Assembly (NCBI GenBank): GCA_003229755.1
Contig: QIFJ01000268.1
Span: 1-6,113 of the forward strand
DNA length: 6,113 bases
Reading direction: 5' to 3'
From: Pseudomonadota bacterium
Lineage (GTDB): Bacteria; BMS3Abin14
Part shown: in pieces, positions 1-5,479 of the stretch
Layout of the letters: each line of letters begins with the position of its first letter
Position numbering within the stretch: position 1 is the first letter of the stretch
Program-made: the position numbers and the translations under genes
The notes under the pieces: generated by a model
Database searches by the model: none
The model's input: only the letters and a program-made list of their open reading frames with translations
What the model was told of the DNA's origin: nothing

Positions 1-388
1 CTTCTGATGTCATTCCAGACACTGCCAGCTCGAAGTCGTGTATGATGGCTGCTCCGTTGGTGGCGATGCCTGTGAGGAGCCCCTTTTCAATAGCATCTAC
101 AAGGTGAGGTCCCAGTCCTACCTTGAGAGGATGGGCCCCCATGCCGAGGACAACCCCCCTGCCCTTTCCCCTGGCAGCGGCAATGGCGGCAGCGGCTTCC
201 TTCAGGTCTTTGGCGGCAAGGATATCGGGGAGGCTGCCGATCAATTCCGCGGTGGACGAGTCACTGTCCAGGGGCCGGCCCAGATCCCTGACACTCACCT
301 TGCCAGAGCGGGAATTCAGGGAATAGGTCCGGAGGTTAACGAGATCAAGGTCGTTAAGGGGTGTGTTGGGGTAGTTTTTGTCACTCAT
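1..388 (-). CDS. Conserved protein of unknown function, N-terminal 129 residues (3' end beyond window)
   Basis: The frame opens with ATG at 386-388 and stays open to the left edge, so only the N-terminal 129 residues are seen. The first ~60 residues are polar. A glycine/alanine-rich alpha/beta-looking stretch follows, with GMGAH at residues 82-86, NGAAIIHDFE at 111-120 and MTSE at the cut end. I recall a conserved deltaproteobacterial family, usually annotated hypothetical, with this GAH...NGA..HDFE...TSE pattern. The layout loosely recalls deoxyhypusine-synthase-like Rossmann proteins, but that is weak inference and I assign no reaction. The start overlaps the gmhA stop by 8 bases (ATGAGTGA) and no good Shine-Dalgarno site precedes it, so translation is probably coupled to gmhA. 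It is the last visible gene of the rex-gmhA transcription unit. Confidence 0.72.
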   Translation of the reverse strand, partial: MSDKNYPNTPLNDLDLVNLRTYSLNSRSGKVSVRDLGRPLDSDSSTAELIGSLPDILAAKDLKEAAAAIAAARGKGRGVVLGMGAHPLKVGLGPHLVDAIEKGLLTGIATNGAAIIHDFELAVSGMTSE

Positions 389-971
389 TTTTGTCAGTGA
401 AAAGGAGTATCTCCAGTAGTTCGGCTACGAGATGGAGAACCACGTAGTGAACCTCCTGAATTCTCGGTGTGCTACCCTCACCAACCGCAAGACAGAAGTC
501 GCACTGATTTGTCATCTGGCTATCAGGTGCACCGGTAAGACCCACAGTGAGTATAGACATGGCATTGGCTTTTTCCAGTGCTTTCAAAATATTCAGTGAC
601 GTTCCGCTGGTGGAAATAGCGATGAAAGCATCATTTTCACCCCCCAGCGCTTCAACCTGCTTGCTGAATATCAGTTCGTAAGAGTAATCGTTGGAGATGG
701 ATGTCAGAACAGAGGTGTCGGTCGTAAGCGCAAGGACAGGCAGTGGCCTTCTCTCTATGAGAAACCGGTTTACCATCTCGGCGGCAAAGTGCTGGGCGTC
801 GGCCGCACTGCCACCATTTCCCGCCACAAGAATCTTGCCGCCGTCGCGGATAACCTTGGCAAGACCCTTCGTTATCTGAAGGATCTGACCCGAGGCCTGC
901 TGACAGAATGCCTCCAGTAGTTTGGCGCTTTCAGTAGCCCTCTGTTTTATCAGCTCTTCTAACTTTTTCAT
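381..971 (-). CDS. gmhA: Sedoheptulose-7-phosphate isomerase (phosphoheptose isomerase) GmhA
   Basis: This cytoplasmic enzyme converts sedoheptulose 7-phosphate to D-glycero-D-manno-heptose 7-phosphate, the first step of ADP-heptose synthesis for the lipopolysaccharide inner core. The protein has 196 residues, close to the family's ~190-195, and is a single SIS domain. The phosphosugar loop GNGGSAADAQHFAAE spans residues 51-65, STSGTS lies at 120-125 and TPRIQE at 168-173. The residues matching the known GmhA active site are present at the expected numbers: Glu65, Gln172 and His180. An AAGGAG Shine-Dalgarno sequence lies near 992-997, about 19 bases before ATG 971, which is long; no in-frame start codon lies closer to it. 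The gene begins 27 bases after the rex stop and overlaps the next gene, which points to co-transcription. GmhB, HldE and other heptose genes are not in the window. Confidence 0.95.
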   Translation of the reverse strand: MKKLEELIKQRATESAKLLEAFCQQASGQILQITKGLAKVIRDGGKILVAGNGGSAADAQHFAAEMVNRFLIERRPLPVLALTTDTSVLTSISNDYSYELIFSKQVEALGGENDAFIAISTSGTSLNILKALEKANAMSILTVGLTGAPDSQMTNQCDFCLAVGEGSTPRIQEVHYVVLHLVAELLEILLFTDKNE

Positions 972-998
972 TTTTCTGGTTTGAGTTCGTCTCCTTGA

Positions 999-1643
999 TT
1001 ATGCATTCGCCAATTGAAACGCAAGACCTTCCAGGTCTATGGCGAAATCCACGTTTTTCAGAATGGTACCGAGAGGCACCTTCAGTGTCGCGGGTGTGAA
1101 ATTCAGGATTCCTTTGACTCCCGCATCGATGAGCTGGTGCGATACCTTAAGGGCGTTTTCCGGGCTGACAGCAATAATCCCGATCCTTATTCCCATTTCA
1201 GGTACAATCCGCTGCATCTGATCCATGGAAAAGAGTGGGATATCCCTGAAAGATCCCATTTCCACGAGTATGGGGTCCTGTTCGAAGATCGCACTTATCC
1301 TGAATCCACGCTCAGCCAGAGAGTCTGTGCCAAGAAGGGCGAAACCGAGGTTCCCGGCGCCCACCAGGGCGCAGTTCCAGGATCTGTCGATGCCGAGAGC
1401 CTTCTTGATGTCCTCCTGCAGATTCTCCACATAGTACCCAACACCCCTCACGCCGAACTCACCGAAGTACGCGAAGTCCTTTCTGATCTGGGCTGGATTG
1501 GTCCCGCACTTCCGGGCGATATCCGAGGAGGATACTATTTTTTTACCGGCTTTCCTGACGTCATCCAGGCACCTGTCATAAAGGGACAGTCTTCTTATCG
1601 TTGCCTCCGGTATCTTGATCCTGCTGACCTTTTTAAATGCCAT
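999..1643 (-). CDS. rex: Redox-sensing transcriptional repressor Rex
   Basis: Rex is a dimeric cytoplasmic repressor that binds DNA when NADH/NAD+ is low and releases it when NADH binds. Across bacteria it controls fermentation, respiration and ATP synthesis genes. The 214-residue protein has the usual two parts. The N-terminal winged helix (about 1-80) has IPEATIRRL at 11-19, VSSSDIA at 37-43, and IRKDFAYFGEFGVRGVGY at 53-70, a very characteristic Rex stretch. A Rossmann NAD(H) domain follows with GAGNLG at 95-100 and NFTPATLKVP at 181-190. The acidic residue after the second strand, often Asp in a F-D-x-D pattern, is Glu121 here (IFEQDP). ATG 1643 is preceded by AGGTGA (1647-1652), and the start overlaps the upstream cytochrome stop by 11 bases, so rex is very likely in the cytochrome operon. 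A candidate Rex operator heads that operon, implying autoregulation. Confidence 0.96.
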   Translation of the reverse strand: MAFKKVSRIKIPEATIRRLSLYDRCLDDVRKAGKKIVSSSDIARKCGTNPAQIRKDFAYFGEFGVRGVGYYVENLQEDIKKALGIDRSWNCALVGAGNLGFALLGTDSLAERGFRISAIFEQDPILVEMGSFRDIPLFSMDQMQRIVPEMGIRIGIIAVSPENALKVSHQLIDAGVKGILNFTPATLKVPLGTILKNVDFAIDLEGLAFQLANA

Positions 1644-3000
1644 TTCTCACCTGCCTTGTAAGCGATATCGCAGCTTCCATATCCGCGTTTATCGTTTCCA
1701 GTATCTTCACCACGTAGTCGTAGTTATGCACCGGTATACCGGCTCTGATAAAAGCCAGATTCCTCCTGCTTTTTATCAGGAGGACGCGCGCTTGCTCCTC
1801 TGGACCTGAACCCTCCTGAGAGGAGAGGGCGGTTTCTGTTCGTTCCAGTTTGTCCGAGACCTCATTCATGATCCTTTCGATATCCTGTTTCCAGGCGCTG
1901 ACCATGTTGCCCCGGCCTGTCTCGTGGCAAGGATCACAGGTGCTTTCTGAAGCCTTCATGACGGGCACTGAACTTTCCATGACGTCACCTGAAAAGTCTG
2001 ATGATAGTTGATGACAGGCTATGCATTCCACATTCGCCAGATACATTGGAGATGGATTCCCCTCAATATCCTCGGCTCCAGTTCCCTGGTAGAGAGAAAG
2101 AATGTCCCTGTGTCTGTCCCTGTGGCAGGACCCGCAGCCGTCGGCAAAGGCTATTCGGGTCTCGGGTGAACTGTGTCGGATAATGCTGTGACAATCCTCG
2201 CACTCTACCTCGTGATCGGTTACGTGCCGGCGGTGGAGGTCCTCCACCGGTTCCAACCCGGTCACCGTCCCGGTCCCGCGATGGCACGATGAGCAGTTCT
2301 CCAGGATCACGTCACCGCTTCCCTGGACGACATCCATATGACAGAACCGGCAGTCAATATCCTTTTCAACGTAAACAGTATGATTAATAGTGCCGCCGGC
2401 GTATTCAGCAGAAATCGCGGGTACGTTGTGGCAGAGAGTACACCGCGCAGTAGGGGGATTGTCCTCGAATCCCCTGAAGTGGCAGATGAAACAGGCGCTC
2501 TTGGCGACTGCAATGTGGTCACCCATAGCCACATGGGCGTGACAGGTTGTACACCTTATTATCTTCCCTCGCCTTAGCTGTTGCATATGGGGTTTGTGGT
2601 CGAAGAGGATCCCGTCTCCGTAGAATACCTGTCCTTGAAGGAGCCTGCTGGAATGGCATCCTTGCTGAAGGCACGCCGTGTCCAGGACTTCAGCCCGTGT
2701 ACTCTCTCCGTAGGTACGCGTAAAATAACTTCCTAGCTGGAGCATAGCTCTAAACCTGGGCACCAGATAGCCATCCTCTGCAGGCCGGCTGTGGCAATTG
2801 ATGCAGGGAACATTGTTGTGGGCTGATTCCTTCCAATCCTGGTAGTGCTGCCGCATTACGTGGCAGGTATTTCCGCAGAAAACAGCTGTTTCGGTGATCT
2901 CCAGAGTAGCCCATACGGAGAAAACCAGAAGAGCCATTATGATAAGAAGTACTTCGTAGAAACGAAGCTTCTTTAAAAACAGGACTCCCCTTTCCACCAT
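1633..3000 (-). CDS. Membrane-anchored multiheme cytochrome c, 12 apparent heme sites (NapC/NirT-like N-terminus)
   Basis: Numbered from a longer possible ATG at 3027 (464 residues); the start chosen here is Met10 at 3000, because GAGGGG (3007-3012) sits 6 bases before it while ATG 3027 has no Shine-Dalgarno site. Basic residues and a membrane helix (about 24-46) come first, giving a cytoplasmic N-terminus and a periplasmic heme domain. Heme attachment sites are CGNTCH (51, CX3CH), CINCH (75), CLQQGCH (119, CX4CH), CTTCH (159), CFICH (179), CTLCH (196), CRFCH (226), CSSCH (245), CEDCH (276), CGSCH (298), CIACH (335) and CDPCH (364). The helix followed at once by a CX3CH site recalls NapC/NirT-type quinol-oxidising cytochromes. 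The last ~95 residues lack hemes, look helical and carry a VHN motif (433-435) as in nitrite-reductase-like cytochrome C-termini. Likely role: electron transfer between quinones, the neighbouring cytochrome b and periplasmic partners. The exact acceptor is unknown. Confidence 0.9.
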   Translation of the reverse strand: MVERGVLFLKKLRFYEVLLIIMALLVFSVWATLEITETAVFCGNTCHVMRQHYQDWKESAHNNVPCINCHSRPAEDGYLVPRFRAMLQLGSYFTRTYGESTRAEVLDTACLQQGCHSSRLLQGQVFYGDGILFDHKPHMQQLRRGKIIRCTTCHAHVAMGDHIAVAKSACFICHFRGFEDNPPTARCTLCHNVPAISAEYAGGTINHTVYVEKDIDCRFCHMDVVQGSGDVILENCSSCHRGTGTVTGLEPVEDLHRRHVTDHEVECEDCHSIIRHSSPETRIAFADGCGSCHRDRHRDILSLYQGTGAEDIEGNPSPMYLANVECIACHQLSSDFSGDVMESSVPVMKASESTCDPCHETGRGNMVSAWKQDIERIMNEVSDKLERTETALSSQEGSGPEEQARVLLIKSRRNLAFIRAGIPVHNYDYVVKILETINADMEAAISLTRQVRNGI

Positions 3001-3006
3001 GTCGAT

Positions 3007-3012
3007 CCCCTC
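3007..3012 (-). promoter_or_regulatory. Shine-Dalgarno site deciding the start of the 12-heme cytochrome
   Basis: Read on the minus strand this is GAGGGG, 6 bases before ATG 2998-3000. The longer candidate start at 3027 is preceded by a pyrimidine- and GC-rich stretch without a ribosome-binding motif. The shorter start also begins just before the basic N-flank and the membrane helix, as usual for anchored cytochromes. Confidence 0.5.
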
Positions 3013-3027
3013 TCTGGGTTCTGTCAT

Positions 3028-3202
3028 AAAGTACGGCCCGGAAATGGGGGTTCGTTGACGGCGTCCTTGTGAATAACCCTTATGTTTGAGAAGATTAGCA
3101 CAGGTAGGCTGTTATGTCCATTTTCGTGCGGTTTTCGTGCATTACAAACCACACTAAAGTGACCTCTTGCCTGAGCTTATGTCTCGTGGCTGGCACAAGG
3201 TA
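3028..3202. other. 175-base intergenic gap inside the cytochrome cluster
   Basis: This gap between the cytochrome b stop and the 12-heme cytochrome is unusually long for an operon whose other junctions overlap or are under 30 bases. I see no convincing gene, terminator or promoter in it. It holds a short tandem duplication, TTTTCGTGC, at 3121-3129 and 3132-3140 (11-base period, one helical turn), and a single Rex-like half site TTGTGAA at 3067-3073. An internal promoter for the 12-heme cytochrome and rex is possible but not shown. Confidence 0.4.
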
Positions 3203-3529
3203 TCAGTGAATATCCCTAAGTGCCGAATAGATTATGAACAGGATCATCACAAGTCCAAGACCGTATGCCGCAAAGCCCACGATACTGGACCAGATAATGG
3301 TCGTCTTCGTGGGCGGATCGGCGCGAAGCGAATCCAGCTTTCCCGATTCAACGAGCCTCCTGTACTCCAATGGCCTTTCGTATATAAGCTCTTCTTCGGT
3401 AATGCGTCCGGTGAAGATAACGTTGTCTAATGGAAACTTCTCAGGCCTCAGGTGTGTGTTGAAAAAGTGAATGGTGAATATGAAGCCGGCCGCAAGGAGG
3501 GCCTCATCCGAATGCAGGATTATAGCCAC
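3203..3529 (-). CDS. Cytochrome b, C-terminal half (second frame)
   Basis: The boundaries given start at a GTG (3527-3529), but native sequence in this frame extends upstream to about 3700 without a stop (166 codons), with FKWFIGKG, FDRYTYWEKFDY and a membrane helix around WGVGIIGLSGLTLW. So GTG 3529 is not a real start. Within the listed span are LHSDEA, IHFFNTHLRPEKFP (a strong signature of this cytochrome b family, with three more histidines), VIFTGRI and a last membrane helix before the C-terminus. Without the first half it lacks a start signal and several putative heme ligands, so a separate functional protein is unlikely. Confidence 0.7.
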   Translation of the reverse strand: MAIILHSDEALLAAGFIFTIHFFNTHLRPEKFPLDNVIFTGRITEEELIYERPLEYRRLVESGKLDSLRADPPTKTTIIWSSIVGFAAYGLGLVMILFIIYSALRDIH

Positions 3530-4049
3530 GTTGAAGGCCCAGCCGGGCAGGAATTTTGAGAAGAACTCGGGGAACCACAGGGTCAGGCCGGAAAGACCAA
3601 TTATTCCTACGCCCCAGAAGACTGCGAGGTAGTCGAATTTCTCCCAGTATGTATAGCGATCGAACTGGGGTCTTTGACCCTTTCCGATGAACCATTTGAA
3701 GTGTCTTCCACGGCACCATGGAGTCGGGCCCGAAAATGAAAGCCAGCAAGGGTCCCTCCCGGAGAAAGACGATAAAATAGAAGGTCCATAATATGTGTAA
3801 TGTGAAATACAGAAAAGTTATGACTCCGCAGACGCGGTGGATATACCCGGCTGTCTGTATTCCTCCCAAAAGAACCGCCAGGGCCCTGGCCCACCCCGCC
3901 TCGCTGTACTTTAGCGGCATACCCGTCAGGACCAACCCCATAAAGCTGATGATAATGAGGGCGTGCAGAAACCGGTGGAAATATCTGAAGCGCATGTAGT
4001 ACACAGGTCTGTCTTCCTGATCCTGAAAAGTGCTTGCATCTTGCTTCAT
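3504..4049 (-). CDS. Cytochrome b, N-terminal half (first frame; tail out of frame)
   Basis: This frame gives 181 residues, of which about 1-115 are native. A short polar start is followed by FRYFHRFLHALIII (22-34), a membrane helix with His25 and His29, and then by further hydrophobic segments near 55-70 and 73-97 that carry His71 (IHR) and His85 (LHI). These are plausible b-heme ligands. GPDSMVP (107-113) is the family's conserved loop. After about residue 115 the chain becomes arginine-rich and loses all membrane character, the mark of a wrong frame. The start is supported by GGGAGG about 9 bases upstream of ATG 4049 and by the 29-base gap after the 11-heme cytochrome stop. Confidence 0.8.
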   Translation of the reverse strand: MKQDASTFQDQEDRPVYYMRFRYFHRFLHALIIISFMGLVLTGMPLKYSEAGWARALAVLLGGIQTAGYIHRVCGVITFLYFTLHILWTFYFIVFLREGPLLAFIFGPDSMVPWKTLQMVHRKGSKTPVRSLYILGEIRLPRSLLGRRNNWSFRPDPVVPRVLLKIPARLGLQRGYNPAFG

Positions 4050-4078
4050 CGTTTTTTGCCTCCCGTATTATCAGGGCG

Positions 4079-5269
4079 TCAGCCGCGCTTCTTTCTTTCC
4101 TCTATCTGGGCCCTTATCAGCCACAGGGCGGTATGGATCCCGAAGAGTATAAAGACTCCCGCGAGCAGGATTACCATGGCCAGGTATACGTAATAGAGTC
4201 CCGGATAATTCTCCTTGTCATGGTAGTCGGCGTGGGGCAGATATTTTATAAAATTACTGTTCGCGCCGGGATGGCAAGCCCCGCACGTTGCCTGAAGGTT
4301 GTTCGGATTTATCATAGATGCGGGGTCTTCCTTGGGAAGGATCCCGTGGGCACCGTGACAGTCAGGGCACTGGGCTGCCTCCGAGTAACCCATTCCGGTA
4401 ACCTGGCCGTGATATGTGTTCTTGAATGTATCCGATTTTTCCTTATGACACCCGGAGCACCTCTCGGTAACTGTAATGAGAAATCCCTTGTCCATGGCCC
4501 GGTCGATCCTGTGGGTACCGTGACACGATGCGCAGGTGGGAGCCTCTTCGGAGCCGGCGGCGAAGTGCTTCCCGTGAATGCTGTTTATGTATACATTCAC
4601 TATTCCGGCGTGGCACGAGCTGCACGTATCGTTTATTCGGGACCTGTTGGCAGAGGACCTTTCATCCGATGCGGAAAAAATGCTGTGGCTGCCGTGACAG
4701 TCGTTGCAGACGGCAGAGAAGATCATGCCGCTTTTGAAAAGCACGATACCGTGTATGCCTTCTTCGTACTCTGAGTTGACCTCGGAGCCAAGGTTCGGAT
4801 GACGGCTGGTTATTTCCTTTGAAGCATGACATTCGCCGCACGTGGCCGGTATGTTCAGTTTAAAGATCCTCGAACGCACATCATCTCCGGAGAGGATATC
4901 GTGCTTTCCGTGACAGTCGGGACAACCCGGCAGATCATAATCCACCATGGCATTTCCAGGTGCGTGTACGCTTTTTAGCCACTGCTCCTCGACATCAGCA
5001 TGGCAGTCGCTGCAGGTTGTATTTTCCAGCTCTTCTTCGTGTTCTTCCTCCACATCGGCAAGCTCCGAATGGCAGTCCGTACAATCGAGGTTGCCGTGGA
5101 TAGAGGATGTGTAGACCTCCTCATCGATATGAAGGGACAGCTCACTGCCGCCGACTGTTTTGACCAGGCTCTCATCTGAGTGACAATCGAAACAGTCAGT
5201 TGTGGTCATGGCGTAAACCGGTGGAGAAAGCAGCAGAAAAAGCAGGAAATAGGGCAGGGGCTGTCTCAT
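4079..5269 (-). CDS. Periplasmic 11-heme cytochrome c with C-terminal membrane anchor
   Basis: The 396-residue protein begins with a Sec signal peptide (MRQPLPYFLLF..., probable cleavage after VYA, residue 20). Eleven CXXCH heme sites follow, starting at residues 26, 63, 86, 116, 144, 188, 216, 246, 271, 301 and 329, with many extra histidines (SIHG, SVHA, GIHG, YHG) able to serve as distal ligands. One membrane helix (about 359-383) and a basic tail (RAQIEERKKRG) end the protein, so the heme domain faces the periplasm. An acidic stretch (about 71-83) separates the second and third sites. AGGGAGG lies 4 bases before ATG 5269. It is the first gene after the atpE terminator and the candidate Rex operator, and the cytochrome b gene starts 29 bases after its stop. 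It resembles the cytochrome c subunits of Geobacter-type Cbc cytochrome b/c complexes; that assignment is by architecture and memory. Probable role: electron wire between the cytochrome b and periplasmic partners. Confidence 0.92.
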   Translation of the reverse strand: MRQPLPYFLLFLLLSPPVYAMTTTDCFDCHSDESLVKTVGGSELSLHIDEEVYTSSIHGNLDCTDCHSELADVEEEHEEELENTTCSDCHADVEEQWLKSVHAPGNAMVDYDLPGCPDCHGKHDILSGDDVRSRIFKLNIPATCGECHASKEITSRHPNLGSEVNSEYEEGIHGIVLFKSGMIFSAVCNDCHGSHSIFSASDERSSANRSRINDTCSSCHAGIVNVYINSIHGKHFAAGSEEAPTCASCHGTHRIDRAMDKGFLITVTERCSGCHKEKSDTFKNTYHGQVTGMGYSEAAQCPDCHGAHGILPKEDPASMINPNNLQATCGACHPGANSNFIKYLPHADYHDKENYPGLYYVYLAMVILLAGVFILFGIHTALWLIRAQIEERKKRG

Positions 5270-5296
5270 TTATCCTCCCTTAAAGTCGTTGATAGG

Positions 5297-5309
5297 GTCG
5301 TAAAAAGTC
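5297..5309. repeat. Extra copy of the GTCGTAAAAAGTC repeat arm
   Basis: This 13-mer is identical to 5855-5867 and differs by one base from 5322-5334. It lies in the leader of the cytochrome operon, 13 bases from the left arm of the full hairpin repeat. On the minus strand it gives a second CTTTTTAC-type arm that could compete with the hairpin's own right arm. Confidence 0.6.
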
Positions 5310-5320
5310 GTTGTTGTTAT

Positions 5321-5377
5321 TGTCGCAAAAAGTCCATGAGCGGCTTTTTGCTCCTCGGGAAGGGAAAAGCGTCATCA
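5321..5377. repeat. Intergenic hairpin repeat, copy 1
   Basis: This 57-base element aligns without gaps to 5854-5910 at 43 of 57 positions. Its core is an inverted repeat, GCAAAAAG (5325-5332) and CTTTTTGC (5344-5351), around an 11-base loop. In the other copy the second stem pair is T-A instead of C-G, a compensatory change. It lies between the candidate Rex operator and the first cytochrome gene, so it would be in the untranslated leader if transcription starts near the operator. It may be a dispersed repeat family or a regulatory hairpin. Confidence 0.65.
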
Positions 5378-5413
5378 AGTCATTGGTGGCAAAGGTTTAT
5401 GTGTCAGTTGAGC

Positions 5414-5431
5414 AAGTGTTCTCTTTCACAA
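5414..5431. promoter_or_regulatory. Candidate Rex operator
   Basis: The 18 bases AAGTGTTCTCTTTCACAA match the general Rex site TTGTGAA-N4-TTCACAA at 10 of 14 specified positions; the right half TTCACAA is perfect and GTG is kept in the left half. It lies just beyond the atpE terminator and 145 bases upstream of the 11-heme cytochrome start, heading the unit that contains rex. Position and match both support it, but I see no clear -35/-10 pair, and a single site of this quality can arise by chance. Confidence 0.5.
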
Positions 5432-5440
5432 GATACCACG

Positions 5441-5473
5441 ATTTAAAAGGGGAGGAAAGACTATTCCTCCCCT
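5441..5473 (-). terminator. Rho-independent terminator of the atpB-atpE unit
   Basis: On the minus strand, 6 bases after the atpE stop, AGGGGAGGAA (5473-5464) and TTCCTCCCCT (5457-5448) form a perfect 10-base-pair stem with a 6-base loop (TAGTCT), followed by TTTAAAT. The U-tract is short but the stem is perfect and the position is right. It separates the ATP synthase unit from the cytochrome operon. Confidence 0.82.
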
Positions 5474-5479
5474 GCCAGA

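Larger units (their letters stand above)
3203..4049 (-). pseudogene. Cytochrome b membrane subunit, interrupted by a frameshift
   Basis: Two overlapping frames together encode one recognisable cytochrome b of about 280 residues. The first frame runs from ATG 4049 through the GPDSMVP motif (about 3717). The second is clearly native from the codons for FKWF (about 3700) to the TGA at 3203-3205. Joining them requires a net gain of one base or loss of two (modulo 3) around 3700-3717. The joined protein resembles the 'cytochrome b/b6 domain' subunits found beside multiheme cytochromes in deltaproteobacteria, which span the membrane, bind b hemes and pass electrons between menaquinol and the attached cytochromes. 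Both halves are otherwise free of decay, so this is either a very recent mutation or a sequence/assembly error. No slippery heptamer is visible, so programmed frameshifting is unlikely. It lies between the two multiheme cytochrome genes, as a membrane hub subunit would. Confidence 0.8.

Noticed and set aside
38..400. Open frame on the plus strand, 120 codons
   Set aside because: It is antisense to the conserved unknown gene and the gmhA end; composition is glycine/valine-rich without motifs and the opposite strand carries the coherent protein.
1014..1661. Long open frame on the plus strand, 215 codons
   Set aside because: It lies opposite rex, whose motifs are unmistakable; the plus-strand translation has no recognisable domain or ribosome-binding site.
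3067..3073. TTGTGAA, a perfect Rex half-site in the gap before the 12-heme cytochrome
   Set aside because: No matching second half at the right spacing; a 7-mer on either strand is expected about once by chance in a window this size.
3121..3140. Two TTTTCGTGC copies as a CRISPR or satellite remnant
   Set aside because: Only two 9-base units separated by 2 bases; too short and too few for either.
3692..3719. Programmed ribosomal frameshifting in cytochrome b
   Set aside because: No slippery heptamer or clear stimulatory hairpin is visible, and no reason is known for this family to use it.
4034..4774. Long open frame on the plus strand, 246 codons
   Set aside because: It is antisense to the 11-heme cytochrome and is a by-product of its codon use; no domain or start signal is visible.
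5270..5479. A sigma-70 promoter for the cytochrome operon
   Set aside because: A promoter must be nearby, but the best -35/-10 pairs I could place matched poorly or had wrong spacing, so none is annotated.
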